From: Microbacterium rhizomatis
GTDB lineage: Bacteria > Actinomycetota > Actinomycetes > Actinomycetales > Microbacteriaceae
Length of the DNA: 64,000 nucleotides
Direction: 5' to 3'
Assembly (NCBI RefSeq): GCF_008710745.1
Contig: NZ_VYSA01000001.1
Location: 806,001 to 870,000, forward strand
Position 1 is the first letter of the stretch; each line of letters starts with the position of its first letter. Shown here piece by piece: positions 1-8,643 of this stretch. The position numbers and the translations under genes were made by a program. The notes below the pieces were generated by a model that worked only from the letters and a program-made list of their open reading frames with translations, was not told the origin of the DNA and did no database searches.

Positions 1-506
1 TCGTCGAAGGCGGGGTCGAGGGGGTCGCGGGCGATGTGCGCGACCTGCGTGGGGACGGTCGCCTCGGCGGTTCCTCTCCCGCCCGGTGCGCCATCCGCAG
101 TCGGAATGAGCCGGTCGATCGCGAGTGAGCCGAAAGTCCGCTGATCGGCGAACACGAGCGCCAGTTCTCCGTGACGGGGATGCTCCAGGTCCAGGCGTAC
201 GCGTTCGTGGCGCTGGGCGGGGGCTCCTGCTTCACGCAGCAGCATCTGACCGCTCATTCCCAGGTGGGCGATGACGGCTTCGCCCTCGCCGGCGGATCGG
301 GTCGCCAGCGGGAGCCAGAGGAACTTTCCGCGGCGGGCGGCACCGACGAAGGATCGTCCGGCCAGAGCGGCCTCGAAGTGGGAGGCACCACCGGAGTGCC
401 GGGTCAGCGCACGCTCGTCGACCGCGCTCACACCCGTGATGATCGCACCCGTCACCGCCGGCTCGAGGCCCGCACGAACAACCTCGACCTCAGGGAGCTC
501 AGGCAC
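1..506 (-). CDS. mutM: Formamidopyrimidine-DNA glycosylase (partial, N-terminal 168 codons)
   Basis: Bifunctional base-excision glycosylase/AP lyase that removes 8-oxoguanine and formamidopyrimidines. The protein starts VPELPEVEVV, the Fpg/Nei N-terminus in which Pro2 is the catalytic nucleophile and Glu3 the general acid. The visible part covers the N-terminal beta-sandwich (a region reading AHLGMSGQM is typical of Fpg). The C-terminal H2TH and zinc-finger part lies beyond the window edge. The GTG start at 504-506 overlaps the end of rnc by 8 bases, so the two genes are probably translationally coupled. The rnc-mutM order is standard in actinobacteria. The family call is sure; completeness of the gene cannot be judged here. 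Confidence 0.95.
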   Translation of the reverse strand, partial: MPELPEVEVVRAGLEPAVTGAIITGVSAVDERALTRHSGGASHFEAALAGRSFVGAARRGKFLWLPLATRSAGEGEAVIAHLGMSGQMLLREAGAPAQRHERVRLDLEHPRHGELALVFADQRTFGSLAIDRLIPTADGAPGGRGTAEATVPTQVAHIARDPLDPAFD

Positions 507-1191
507 GGTCTGCGAGCTCGTGCCACGCCCGCAGGGCCGCCGCCATCTCGGCGTGCTTCTTGCTCGTGCCCGTGCCGTTCATCGACACATCGCCGACCGT
601 CACCGTCGCGATGAACGTGCGGTCGTGATCCGGGCCGGAAGACTCGACGCCGTACGACGGCGGCGCGAACCCCCGGCGGGCGGCGAGTTCCTGAAGACTC
701 GTCTTGGGATCCATCGCGGCGCCGTAGCGCTCCGGATCGGCCAGGAGGGGCTCGACGAGACGGAGGACGAGGGACGTCGCGGCGTCCGGACCGGCGGAGA
801 GGAACGTGGCCCCGATGATCGCTTCCATCGTGTCGGCGAGGATCGAGTCCTTGTCGCGGCCACCGGTCTGGTTCTCGCCGCGGCCGAGCAGAATGTAGGC
901 GCCGAGTCCGATGCGTCTCGCGACCTCTGCCAGAGCGACCGTCGAGACGACGCTCGCGCGACGCTTGGCGAGCTCGCCCTCGTCGAGGTCCGGATGTCCG
1001 GTGAACAGACGCACCGTGACCGCTTGCCCGAGAACGGAATCGCCGAGGAACTCGAGCCGCTCATTATGCGGCATCTGACCGTGCTCGTACGCGAAGGATC
1101 GATGGGTGAGGGCAAGCGACAGAAGCTCGGGATCGATGATGACCCCGAGCTTGTCGGTGAGCGTATGCCGCTCGAGTGTGACGTCAGTCAA
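499..1191 (-). CDS. rnc: Ribonuclease III
   Basis: Double-strand-specific endoribonuclease for rRNA and mRNA processing. The RNase III signature NERLEFLGDS lies near residues 43-52, a second acidic cluster follows in ADTMEAIIGA, and a C-terminal double-stranded RNA-binding domain ends in the usual GTSKKHAEMAAA helix. The frame stays open upstream through the end of rpmF, but homology begins at LTDVTLERHTLTDKLGV. I therefore place the start at the TTG at 1189-1191, giving about 230 residues, normal for the family. The start codon is the least certain part. It sits 17 bases after rpmF and overlaps mutM. Confidence 0.93.
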   Translation of the reverse strand: MTDVTLERHTLTDKLGVIIDPELLSLALTHRSFAYEHGQMPHNERLEFLGDSVLGQAVTVRLFTGHPDLDEGELAKRRASVVSTVALAEVARRIGLGAYILLGRGENQTGGRDKDSILADTMEAIIGATFLSAGPDAATSLVLRLVEPLLADPERYGAAMDPKTSLQELAARRGFAPPSYGVESSGPDHDRTFIATVTVGDVSMNGTGTSKKHAEMAAALRAWHELADRA

Positions 1192-1208
1192 GATTCGCCG
1201 GAAGGCGA

Positions 1209-1418
1209 TCAGACGTCGGCGACCTTGCGGCCCTTGTACTCGAGAAACAGCTCGGTGCCCTGCGAGTCGGTGACGACCTTCGCCTGGTGCGGACGGCTGT
1301 AGACCGTCTTGCCGTTCTCGACCGTGGCGGTCAGCGTGATGGGCGCCGCCTTCCACTGCGCGCGACGGGACCGGGTGTTCGAGCGGGAGACCTTCCGCTT
1401 CGGGGGGTTACCTGCCAT
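1209..1418 (-). CDS. rpmF: 50S ribosomal protein L32
   Basis: Small 69-residue protein of the large ribosomal subunit. It begins MAGNPPKRKVSRSNTRSRRA, the conserved basic L32 N-terminus. The rest is a single beta-rich region ending KGRKVADV, without the zinc-binding cysteines seen in some L32 forms, so this is the Cys-free type. A purine-rich AGAGAG segment upstream serves as ribosome binding site. It lies between the YceD/DUF177 gene and rnc on the same strand, the classic yceD-rpmF-rnc-mutM order. Confidence 0.97.
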   Translation of the reverse strand: MAGNPPKRKVSRSNTRSRRAQWKAAPITLTATVENGKTVYSRPHQAKVVTDSQGTELFLEYKGRKVADV

Positions 1419-1468
1419 GGCTTGCTCTCTTCTGTGCTGTCTTCGTTGTGTACGGCGGCGATCAGGCG

Positions 1469-2014
1469 CTACGCGCGGCGCGGCGCTTCGTCGTCGTGGT
1501 CTGGGGTGTATTCCTGGAGCGCGGCCCAGCGTGGATCGGAGGGCGTGCGCTGCTGTTCGCCGGGGGTGTCGGCCAGCCGCTCACCCGTGATCGCGTCGAG
1601 ACCGGGGCAATCCGGCTGGCACACCGGCTGAAACGGGAGCGACAGAACGATCGCGTCCCTGACGAGAGTTTCAAGATCCACGTGGTCGTCTTGAACCTCG
1701 AAGTCAGTTGCTTCTTCTCCAGGATACGCGAAAAGCTCCTGAAACTCGACTTGGAGGGGCTCGGCGATGTCGGTGAGGCAGCGTCCGCAGATGCCGGTGT
1801 ACTCGGTTTCGACGCTGCCGGAGATCAAAATGCCCTCGTGCACCGACTCGGCACGCACGTCGAGCTCGAGGGGCTCACCCCCGGCGACGGCGACGAGCCC
1901 CTCTCCCCACTTCTCCGGGGCAGGCGTGTCGATCGTGAACTCGCGCATCTCTCCCGCGCGGTGGACGATGTCGCGCACTTGAAGGGCGAACGGTCCGGGG
2001 CGATGTCTTCTCAC
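1469..2014 (-). CDS. YceD family (DUF177) protein
   Basis: Member of the YceD/DUF177 family, found almost always just upstream of rpmF and linked to 23S rRNA accumulation in E. coli and plants. The 181-residue product carries the diagnostic Cys pairs CGRCL and CQPDC, which probably bind zinc. The start is the GTG at 2012-2014 (reading VRRHRPGPFALQVRDIVH), preceded by a TACGAT hexamer about 8 nt upstream, which suggests a nearly leaderless transcript. It heads the rpmF-rnc-mutM operon. Longer in-frame extensions upstream run into coaD and have no homology. Confidence 0.88.
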   Translation of the reverse strand: MRRHRPGPFALQVRDIVHRAGEMREFTIDTPAPEKWGEGLVAVAGGEPLELDVRAESVHEGILISGSVETEYTGICGRCLTDIAEPLQVEFQELFAYPGEEATDFEVQDDHVDLETLVRDAIVLSLPFQPVCQPDCPGLDAITGERLADTPGEQQRTPSDPRWAALQEYTPDHDDEAPRRA

Positions 2015-2066
2015 AGGGGTCCATCGTACCGGCGCGTGGAGACGAGGGCGCCGTACCGCTCGGGCT

Positions 2067-2564
2067 TCACGCGCGCTGGGCACCCGTGTCGAGGAAACGC
2101 GCGACGGCGGGCGGCACGAACGGCGACACATCGCCGCCCAGAGCGGAGACCTGGCGGACGAGAGAGCTCGAGACGAGGGCGTGCGCGGGGTCGGGCAGAA
2201 GGAAGACAGTCTCCACGTGCGCGAGATGGCGGTTGACGATCGCCATCGGGGTCTCGTAGGCGACGTCGACCTGCGAGCGGATGCCTTTCACGAGGACGCC
2301 GGCCCCGACATCGGTCGCGTAATCCACCAGAAGTCCCATGCTCCATGCGGCGATGACCACGTCGCCTTCGATGTCACTCTCGGCGATCGACCGCTCCAGG
2401 AGCGTGAGTCGCTGAGCGATCGGGAGCATGGCTTCTTTACCGGGGTTGTGCACGACGAGCACGTGCAGCTGGTCGTAGAGCGACGCCGCGCGACGGATCA
2501 CGTCGAGGTGACCCAGGGTCGGCGGATCGAACGACCCGGGGACGACGGCGATCCGGCTGCTCAT
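2067..2564 (-). CDS. coaD: Phosphopantetheine adenylyltransferase
   Basis: Transfers AMP from ATP to 4'-phosphopantetheine, the penultimate step of coenzyme A synthesis. The 165-residue length is typical. The nucleotidyltransferase motif [11 protein letters not shown] spans residues 9-19 (T16xGH19), and the SSSLVR signature lies at 132-137. A -10-like TAGGCT (2571-2576) sits exactly 6 nt before the ATG, predicting a leaderless mRNA. The gene abuts recG (stop at 2591) but probably has its own promoter. Confidence 0.96.
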   Translation of the reverse strand: MSSRIAVVPGSFDPPTLGHLDVIRRAASLYDQLHVLVVHNPGKEAMLPIAQRLTLLERSIAESDIEGDVVIAAWSMGLLVDYATDVGAGVLVKGIRSQVDVAYETPMAIVNRHLAHVETVFLLPDPAHALVSSSLVRQVSALGGDVSPFVPPAVARFLDTGAQRA

Positions 2565-2590
2565 GCGACAAGCCTATCGAGGGGATGCCG

Positions 2591-4756
2591 CTAGTTCTTC
2601 GCGAGCGCCGCGCGCTCCTGCATCCCCACGCGCCGTTCGATCGTCGCGGCCAGACCCGGATGCCGCAGGAGCGCGGGATCGTCGATGAGCACGCGCTCCG
2701 CCTCGGCGCGCGCCTCGGCGATCAGGTCGGCGTCCTTCACCACCCGCAGCAGGCGGAGGGAGGACCGCGCACCCGACTGTGCTCCGCCGAGGACATCGCC
2801 CTCCCCGCGCAGCTCGAGATCGACCTCTGCCAGAGCGAACCCGTCGGTCGTCGCGGCGACCGCGTCCACTCGCGCACGGGCCGGCGTGCCGATCGGTGCT
2901 TCGGTCACGAGCAGGCAGAGCCCAGGAACACCGCCTCGCCCCACGCGGCCGCGCAGCTGGTGCAGCTGCGAGACACCGAACCGATCGGCTTCGAGGATCG
3001 CCATGGTCGAGGCATTCGGCACATCGACACCGACCTCGACGACGGTGGTCGCCACGAGTACATCGAGTTCACCCCGAGCGAATCGCTGCATGACGGCATC
3101 CTTCTCGTCCGACGGCATCTTGCCGTGCAGGATCGCGACGCGTACGTTCTCGAACGCGGGATGCCGTGACAGCAGGTCGGCCGCCTGCACGACGCCCCAC
3201 CGGATCCGCGCCGCCTCGCCCTCCACGACCTCGACGGGTTCGTCGGCCGTGTCGTCTTTCGTGGACGCCTCCGCATCGATCGCCGGGCAGACCACGAACG
3301 CCTGGCGCCCGAGGGCGACCTCCTCGGCGATGCGGTCCCACACCCGCCCGAACCACGCCGGTCGCTCGGCGAGCGGCGTGACGAACGTCTGGATGCCGGC
3401 ACGGCCCGCGGGCAGCGTGCGGATCGTGGAGACGTCGAGATCGCCGAACACCGTCATGGCCACGGTGCGCGGGATCGGCGTCGCGGTGAGCACGAGGGCG
3501 TGCGGAGACAGCCCCTTGGCCCGCAGCGTCTCGCGCTGATCCACGCCGAACCGGTGCTGCTCGTCGACGACGACGAGCCCCAGCTCGGCGAACGTCGTCG
3601 TCTCGCTGAGCAGGGCATGCGTCCCGATGACGATCAGTGCCTGACCGGAGGCCACGCGCAGCGCCGCCTTGCGACGCTCCGCCGCGGTCATCTGACCGGT
3701 GAGGAGGGTCGGCATGAGCTCGGGGGCGAGCTCGGGCCCGAGCATCCGCGCGATGGAGCGCACGTGCTGACCGGCCAGCACTTCGGTGGGCGCGATGAGT
3801 GCGGACTGCCCCCCGCTCTCGGCGACCTGCAGCATGGCGCGCAGAGCGACGAGAGTCTTTCCCGATCCCACCTCGCCCTGCACGAGCCGGTTCATCGGCC
3901 AGTCGCCGACGAGATCGACCGCGATCTGATCGCCGACCGCGACCTGATCGGCGGTGCGCGCGAACGGGAGAAGCGCGTCGAAGCGCTCGAGCAGGCCGCG
4001 GGGAGAAGCAGGGCGTGCGGTCGCCGAGAGCGCGCGGACGAACTGCCGTTGCTGGAGGAGCGCCGCCTGCAGCACGAAGGCCTCGTGCATGCGCAGCGTC
4101 GCCCTCGCCTGCTCGATCTGGCTCTCGAAGTCGGGTCTGTGGATGCGCAGGAGCGCGGTGCGCGCGTCGAGGAGCTCATGCGCCTCGCGGAAGGGCTCGG
4201 GAAGCGGGTCTTCGACCGCACCGAGCCCGTCGAGGACGAGGGCTGCGATCTTCTGGAACTGCCAGCTCGCGATCGTGCTGGTGGCCGGATAGATCGGGAT
4301 CGGGAGGTTCGCATACGCTTCGGCCGTCAGACGCGCCTCGGCTTCGTCGTCGAACAGCTCGTAATCGGGATGGGCGAGCTGCTTCGCACCGCGGTACTCA
4401 CCCACCTTCCCCGAGAAGATGCCACGACGACCGGCGTGCAGATCCTTGATGCGCCACGACTGGTTGAAGAAGGTGAGCGAGAGCTCGCCCTGGCCGTCGC
4501 TGATCACGACCTCGAGGAGGGACCCCTTGCGGTTCTGCATGCGGCGCTCGTTCGCGCGTCGGATCTCGGCGACGATCGTGACCGGTTCGCCGAGTGGGAG
4601 CGACGAGATCGGAGTGAGCTCACCCCGGCGTGCGTAGCGGCGCGGATAGTGGGCGAGCAGATCGCCCACCGTCTTCATCCCGAAGGCGCGCTGCAGAGCG
4701 GTCGCCGTCTTCCCGCCGACGGCGCCGTCGAGCCGCGAATCGAGCGTGAACGACAT
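2591..4756 (-). CDS. recG: ATP-dependent DNA helicase RecG
   Basis: Branch-migrating helicase that remodels stalled replication forks and Holliday junctions. The 721-residue protein has the N-terminal wedge/OB domain (about 50-150), Walker A GEVGSGKT at 294-301, a DEQH-type Walker B followed by the RecG-typical HRFGVDQR, and motif VI in the QLRGRVGRGG region. It is complete and of normal length. TAGACT on the minus strand at 4763-4768 lies 6 nt from the ATG, so the mRNA is probably leaderless. The promoter faces that of the acyltransferase at 4827. Confidence 0.96.
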   Translation of the reverse strand: MSFTLDSRLDGAVGGKTATALQRAFGMKTVGDLLAHYPRRYARRGELTPISSLPLGEPVTIVAEIRRANERRMQNRKGSLLEVVISDGQGELSLTFFNQSWRIKDLHAGRRGIFSGKVGEYRGAKQLAHPDYELFDDEAEARLTAEAYANLPIPIYPATSTIASWQFQKIAALVLDGLGAVEDPLPEPFREAHELLDARTALLRIHRPDFESQIEQARATLRMHEAFVLQAALLQQRQFVRALSATARPASPRGLLERFDALLPFARTADQVAVGDQIAVDLVGDWPMNRLVQGEVGSGKTLVALRAMLQVAESGGQSALIAPTEVLAGQHVRSIARMLGPELAPELMPTLLTGQMTAAERRKAALRVASGQALIVIGTHALLSETTTFAELGLVVVDEQHRFGVDQRETLRAKGLSPHALVLTATPIPRTVAMTVFGDLDVSTIRTLPAGRAGIQTFVTPLAERPAWFGRVWDRIAEEVALGRQAFVVCPAIDAEASTKDDTADEPVEVVEGEAARIRWGVVQAADLLSRHPAFENVRVAILHGKMPSDEKDAVMQRFARGELDVLVATTVVEVGVDVPNASTMAILEADRFGVSQLHQLRGRVGRGGVPGLCLLVTEAPIGTPARARVDAVAATTDGFALAEVDLELRGEGDVLGGAQSGARSSLRLLRVVKDADLIAEARAEAERVLIDDPALLRHPGLAATIERRVGMQERAALAKN

Positions 4757-4826
4757 GTCCCGAGTCTAGGCAGGGGCGGCGACGTGCCGCTGGGCACTCC
4801 ATCGCGGCATCGCATATTGTGGCGGC
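4757..4826. promoter_or_regulatory. Divergent leaderless promoters of recG and the acyltransferase gene
   Basis: This 70-base spacer has two back-to-back start-proximal -10 hexamers. On the minus strand TAGACT (4763-4768) is followed by 6 nt and the recG ATG. On the plus strand TATTGT (4815-4820) is followed by 6 nt and the ATG at 4827. Neither gene has room for a Shine-Dalgarno site if transcription starts about 7 nt after the hexamer. No good -35 element is obvious. Confidence 0.6.
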
Positions 4827-5426
4827 ATGATCCGACGCTTCGTGTCGCGCCTGTACTGGGCGTGCAGCCGCTGGACCCTCGCCCCCCAACTCGCACCCAC
4901 CCGGCCGACGGTCTTCCTGGGGGCACCGCACACCTCCAACTGGGACTTCGTCTTCATGCTGGCCGTCGCCTGGCGACGCGGCGTGCGAATGCGCTGGCTC
5001 GGCAAGGCCAGCCTGTTCCGCGGCTGGCGCGGCCCGCTCATGCGCGCCATCGGCGGCATCCCCGTCGATCGCGCGGATGCATCGCGCGTCGTCGGCGACG
5101 TGGTCGAACGCATCCGCAGAGGCGAGGTCTTCGGGCTCGTGATCACCCCCGAGGGTACGCGCGGGGGTGCCGAGTACTGGAAGTCGGGGTTCTATCGCAT
5201 CGCCCGCGAGACGGGTCTCGGCGTGACCCTCTGCTTCGTCGATCGCACCACGATGACCACGGGGCTGGGGCCGACGATCGATCTCACGGGCGATGTTCGG
5301 GCCGACATGGACCGCATCAGGGCCTTCTACGCCGACAAGGCGGGCTTCCGCCCCGAACTGCGCATCGAGCCGCGGCTGCGCGACGAGCGCACGGCCGACG
5401 AAGACACGGCCTCGGCGCCCGCATGA
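4827..5426 (+). CDS. Lysophospholipid acyltransferase-like protein (PlsC superfamily)
   Basis: Probable membrane-associated acyltransferase of glycerolipid metabolism. The 199-residue protein has the HX4D catalytic motif at 35-40 (HTSNWD) and the PEGT substrate-binding motif at 108-111, with the expected spacing between. The acyl acceptor cannot be read from sequence. The rsmD start codon follows 4 bases after its stop, so the two are co-transcribed. The Ala/Asp/Glu-rich C-terminal tail looks disordered. Confidence 0.82.
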   Translation: MIRRFVSRLYWACSRWTLAPQLAPTRPTVFLGAPHTSNWDFVFMLAVAWRRGVRMRWLGKASLFRGWRGPLMRAIGGIPVDRADASRVVGDVVERIRRGEVFGLVITPEGTRGGAEYWKSGFYRIARETGLGVTLCFVDRTTMTTGLGPTIDLTGDVRADMDRIRAFYADKAGFRPELRIEPRLRDERTADEDTASAPA

Positions 5427-5430
5427 TCTC

Positions 5431-6015
5431 GTGACGCGCATCATCGCCGGACGCGCCGGCTCCGTCACCCTCGAGGTCCCCGACGCGGGAACCCGCCCCA
5501 CGAGCGACCGCGTCAGGGAATCGCTGTTCGGCGCGCTCGAATCGATCGACGCTCTCCGCGGCGCCGAGGTGCTCGATCTCTACGCAGGATCGGGGGCGCT
5601 CGCGCTCGAGGCGATGAGCCGGGGCGCGGCATCCGCGGATCTCGTGGAGAAGACGCCCAAGGCCGCGGCGGCCGCAGAGCGCAACGCCGCTCGCGTCGCG
5701 AAATCGCTCGGATCCGCCGCCGGCCCGATGAGAGTGCACCGGGCGAGCGTCGAGCTGTTCCTGCGCGCCGCCCGCGGCCCCTACAGCCTGGTCTTCATCG
5801 ACCCGCCTTACGATCTTGCGGAATCCGAGCTCACGGGCGCCCTCATCGCTCTGGGCCCCTCGCTGCACGCGGACGCCATCGTGATCGTCGAGCGCGCGCG
5901 CCGCTCCCCCGCGCCGGACTGGAACGCGGCAGACCTGCACGCCCTCCGCGACCGCCGCTACGGCGACACCACGCTGTGGTGGGGTCAGCCCCGTCCGGTG
6001 TCCCAGTCGCGATAA
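5431..6015 (+). CDS. rsmD: 16S rRNA (guanine(966)-N2)-methyltransferase
   Basis: Methylates G966 of 16S rRNA using S-adenosylmethionine. Motif I DLYAGSGALALE (49-60) binds the cofactor, and the catalytic DPPYDL motif of N2-guanine/N6-adenine methylases is at 124-129. The GTG start at 5431 (VTRIIAGRAGSV) is chosen by homology and its position 4 bases after the preceding gene. The product has 194 residues. Its 3' end overlaps the convergent thiL by 31 bases. Confidence 0.93.
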   Translation: MTRIIAGRAGSVTLEVPDAGTRPTSDRVRESLFGALESIDALRGAEVLDLYAGSGALALEAMSRGAASADLVEKTPKAAAAAERNAARVAKSLGSAAGPMRVHRASVELFLRAARGPYSLVFIDPPYDLAESELTGALIALGPSLHADAIVIVERARRSPAPDWNAADLHALRDRRYGDTTLWWGQPRPVSQSR

Positions 6016-6992
6016 GGATCCCAGCCGCCCCGCCCCTGGAAGGGGTCACCGTCGACGAGCAGGGGCGCGTGCGTGCGATCGTGCACGGATCCGATACGCG
6101 TGAACCCTTCAGGCAGCTCCCCACCCGCGGGAAACGTCGCCAGAAGCGCGTGGTCCTCGCCGCCGGACAGCGCGCGCGCGGCGTCGGGCCCGAGACACCG
6201 CACATCGATGTCGATCGTGACCCCCGAGGCATCCGCCATACGCGTGGCATCCAGAGCGAGTCCGTCCGAGACGTCCATCATCGCCGTGGCTCCGCGCTCA
6301 GATGCGAGGGGCCCCATTCCGATGGGCGGTCGCGGCCGCAGCTGGCGCGTCACCGCGGTGGCGTCGCCCGTCTCCACGAGACGCTCGGCGAAAGCCTCGC
6401 TGGTGAGCGCGTTCGGTGTCCCGTCGGAGTCGGCGAACCGCGTGAACAGCAGCTCGAGACCGCGGGCCGCCACTCCCATTTCACCCGCGATGGCCACCAC
6501 ATCGCCCGGATGCGCTCCGGAACGCAGCACCGGCTCGCGTCCGTCGAGAACGCCGAGTGCGGTCACGGCGACGGTCAGCGTGTCGGAGACGGTCAGATCG
6601 CCGCCCTCGACCACGCAACCGGGCGCGAGCTCATCGCACGCGGCACGGAGCCCATCGGCCAGGCCCGCGACGAAGGAGATGCGGGTGTCGTCCGGCATCG
6701 CCAGGGCCACCAGGAGCGCCGTGGGCCGGGCGCCCATCGCCGCGACATCGGCGAGATTGACCGCCGCGGCCTTCCAGCCGATGTCGAACGCGCTCGACCA
6801 CGCGAGACGGAAGTCGGGTCCGTGCACGAGGGTGTCGGTCGTCGCGACCACCCGCCCGTCCGGCACGGCGAGCACCGCTGCGTCGTCACCGGGGCCGACG
6901 ACCGCCGCCGACGGCCCGACACGGTCGAGGATGCGGCGCAGGATCGTTCCCTCGCTGAGCTCGCCCACGGTGGGGTCATCACGCGATGTCAT
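5985..6992 (-). CDS. thiL: Thiamine-monophosphate kinase
   Basis: ATP-dependent phosphorylation of thiamine monophosphate to thiamine diphosphate. The 335-residue protein shows the ThiL/PurM fold features: N-terminal GPGDDAAVL, the Mg2+-binding TTDTLVHGPDF region, the GGDLTVSDTL segment, and the C-terminal MMDVSDGLALD motif. The ATG at 6990-6992 is preceded at 6 nt by TACGTT (6999-7004), predicting a leaderless message. No TPP riboswitch fits upstream: the divergent DUF3515 gene starts 59 bases away. Confidence 0.93.
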   Translation of the reverse strand: MTSRDDPTVGELSEGTILRRILDRVGPSAAVVGPGDDAAVLAVPDGRVVATTDTLVHGPDFRLAWSSAFDIGWKAAAVNLADVAAMGARPTALLVALAMPDDTRISFVAGLADGLRAACDELAPGCVVEGGDLTVSDTLTVAVTALGVLDGREPVLRSGAHPGDVVAIAGEMGVAARGLELLFTRFADSDGTPNALTSEAFAERLVETGDATAVTRQLRPRPPIGMGPLASERGATAMMDVSDGLALDATRMADASGVTIDIDVRCLGPDAARALSGGEDHALLATFPAGGELPEGFTRIGSVHDRTHAPLLVDGDPFQGRGGWDPYRDWDTGRG

Positions 6993-7051
6993 CCTGAAAA
7001 CGTACCGGCTCTTCGTCCGCGCCCCGCGATCCCCCGGGTTAGCCTGGAGGT

Positions 7052-7552
7052 GTGCTCCGCCCCCGCCGCCTCTCCGCCGTCGCCGGAGCCGCCGCCGTCG
7101 GCCTCGCACTCATGGCCGCGCTCTCCGGGTGCACGTCAGCCGTCTCGCTCCAGCCCGCCGCCGCAGCCAACGACCCCGCGTGCGCAGACATCACCGTGCA
7201 CCTTCCGGCGTCGGTCAGCGGCCAGGATCGCCGCTGGACCGATGCGCAGGCGACGGGCGCGTGGGGAGACCCCGCCTCGGTCATCCTCACGTGCGGCATC
7301 ACACCCCCCGGCCCCACCACCCTGCCCTGCACGCCGGTCGCGGGTGTGGACTGGATCATCGACGACACGGATGCTCCGCGGTACCGGGTGACCACGTTCG
7401 GCCGTGTTCCGGCCGTCCAGATCTACCTGGACAACGACGTCGTCAGCAGTGCCGACGTCCTCGACACGCTCTCGCGCATCGTGGCGACGCTCCCCACCGA
7501 CGGATCGGCGTGCACCGATACCGCCAGCGCTACCGCATCTGCGACCCCTTAG
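7052..7552 (+). CDS. DUF3515 family lipoprotein
   Basis: A 166-residue probable lipoprotein of unknown function. The signal peptide ends in a lipobox (LSGC, Cys27), followed by an Ala-rich linker and a small exported domain with several cysteines, one in the DPACADI segment and others near the C-terminus, that could form disulphides. DUF3515 proteins sit next to ddl/thiL in many actinobacteria, hinting at a cell-envelope role, but none is established. The GTG at 7052 follows TAGCCT (7040-7045) by 6 nt, GGAGGT, which resembles a Shine-Dalgarno but would lie outside a leaderless transcript. The last four bases overlap the convergent ddl. Confidence 0.8.
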   Translation: MLRPRRLSAVAGAAAVGLALMAALSGCTSAVSLQPAAAANDPACADITVHLPASVSGQDRRWTDAQATGAWGDPASVILTCGITPPGPTTLPCTPVAGVDWIIDDTDAPRYRVTTFGRVPAVQIYLDNDVVSSADVLDTLSRIVATLPTDGSACTDTASATASATP

Positions 7553-8643
7553 CCCGCAACGCGCTCCAGCGCGGTATCGATGAGCTCCGAGATCAGGTCG
7601 GAGTACGACAGCCCGGACGCGATCCAGCACTTCGGGAACATGGAGATCGGCGTGAATCCCGGCATCGTGTTCAGCTCGTTGACGACGGGCCCACTGTCGG
7701 TCACGAAGAAGTCGACCCGCGCCAGCCCACGCCCGTCCACGGCGGCGAAGGCGCGCAGCGCCATCGCCTGGACCGCGTCGCGCTCTTGATCGCTCAGGTC
7801 GGCGGGGCAGACCACCTCGACCCCGTCGCCGCCGAGGTACTTGCCCTCGAAGTCGTAGAACTCGCGCGTCGTGAGGACGATCTCACCGGGAAGGGATGCT
7901 CGCGACCCGGCCCCGTCGCGCCCCTCGAGCACGCCCACCTCGATCTCCCGGCCCGTGAGCCCCTCTTCCACGAGCACCTTGTCGTCCTCGGCGAACGCCA
8001 CCTCCAGTGCCGCGGCGAGCTCATCGGTCCCATGCACCTTCGACACCCCGACGCTCGAGCCCGCCCTGGCGGGCTTGACGAACCACGGCAGCGCGAGATG
8101 GGCGGCGCGGGCGGCGACAGCATCCGCATCTCCGCGCCATTCGGACTGCCGCACCGTGATCCAGGGGGCGACGGGGACCCCCGCGTGCTGAAGGGCCACC
8201 TTCATGAAGTGCTTGTCCATGCACAGCGCGGAATCGAGCACGCCACCGCCCGCGTACGGCAGCTCGATCGTGTCGAAGAAGCCCTGAATGGTGCCGTCCT
8301 CGCCGTGCGGTCCGTGCAGGATCGGCAGCACGACATCGACGCTGCCAAGGTCGTCGATCGTTCCGTCGGTGCGCCGAACGGCGAAACCGTGCGCCCCCGC
8401 CGCCTCCGGCCACACGATGCGCGTGCCGTTGTCAAGGACGGCGGGCATCGCGGAAGGATCGAGCGCGAACTTGTCCGGATCGTCGTCTTCGAGCACGAAC
8501 GCGCCGTCCCGCGTGATCCCGACCGGGATCACGCGGTAGCGATCACGATTGATCGCGCGGAGCACGCCTCCCGCCGTTGCGGAACTGATCGAGTGTTCGC
8601 TGGAGCGACCTCCAAAGAGCACCACCACCGCCGGCTTGTCCAT
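7549..8643 (-). CDS. ddl: D-alanine--D-alanine ligase
   Basis: Makes D-Ala-D-Ala for peptidoglycan. The 364-residue ATP-grasp protein starts MDKPAVVVLFGGRSSEH, the conserved N-terminal glycine loop, and contains HGPHGEDGTIQG, KPARAGSSVGVSKV (ATP loop) and the C-terminal DFFVTDSGPVVNELNTMPGFT metal-binding region. It lies downstream of gpsA on the same strand. Its first 101 bases are also read in another frame as the tail of gpsA, so the genes may be translationally coupled. Confidence 0.96.
   Translation of the reverse strand: MDKPAVVVLFGGRSSEHSISSATAGGVLRAINRDRYRVIPVGITRDGAFVLEDDDPDKFALDPSAMPAVLDNGTRIVWPEAAGAHGFAVRRTDGTIDDLGSVDVVLPILHGPHGEDGTIQGFFDTIELPYAGGGVLDSALCMDKHFMKVALQHAGVPVAPWITVRQSEWRGDADAVAARAAHLALPWFVKPARAGSSVGVSKVHGTDELAAALEVAFAEDDKVLVEEGLTGREIEVGVLEGRDGAGSRASLPGEIVLTTREFYDFEGKYLGGDGVEVVCPADLSDQERDAVQAMALRAFAAVDGRGLARVDFFVTDSGPVVNELNTMPGFTPISMFPKCWIASGLSYSDLISELIDTALERVAG

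Noticed and set aside
3500-5434. 644-residue plus-strand frame opposite recG
   Set aside because: Antisense shadow of recG joined to the next gene by chance; codon use and composition are not coding-like.
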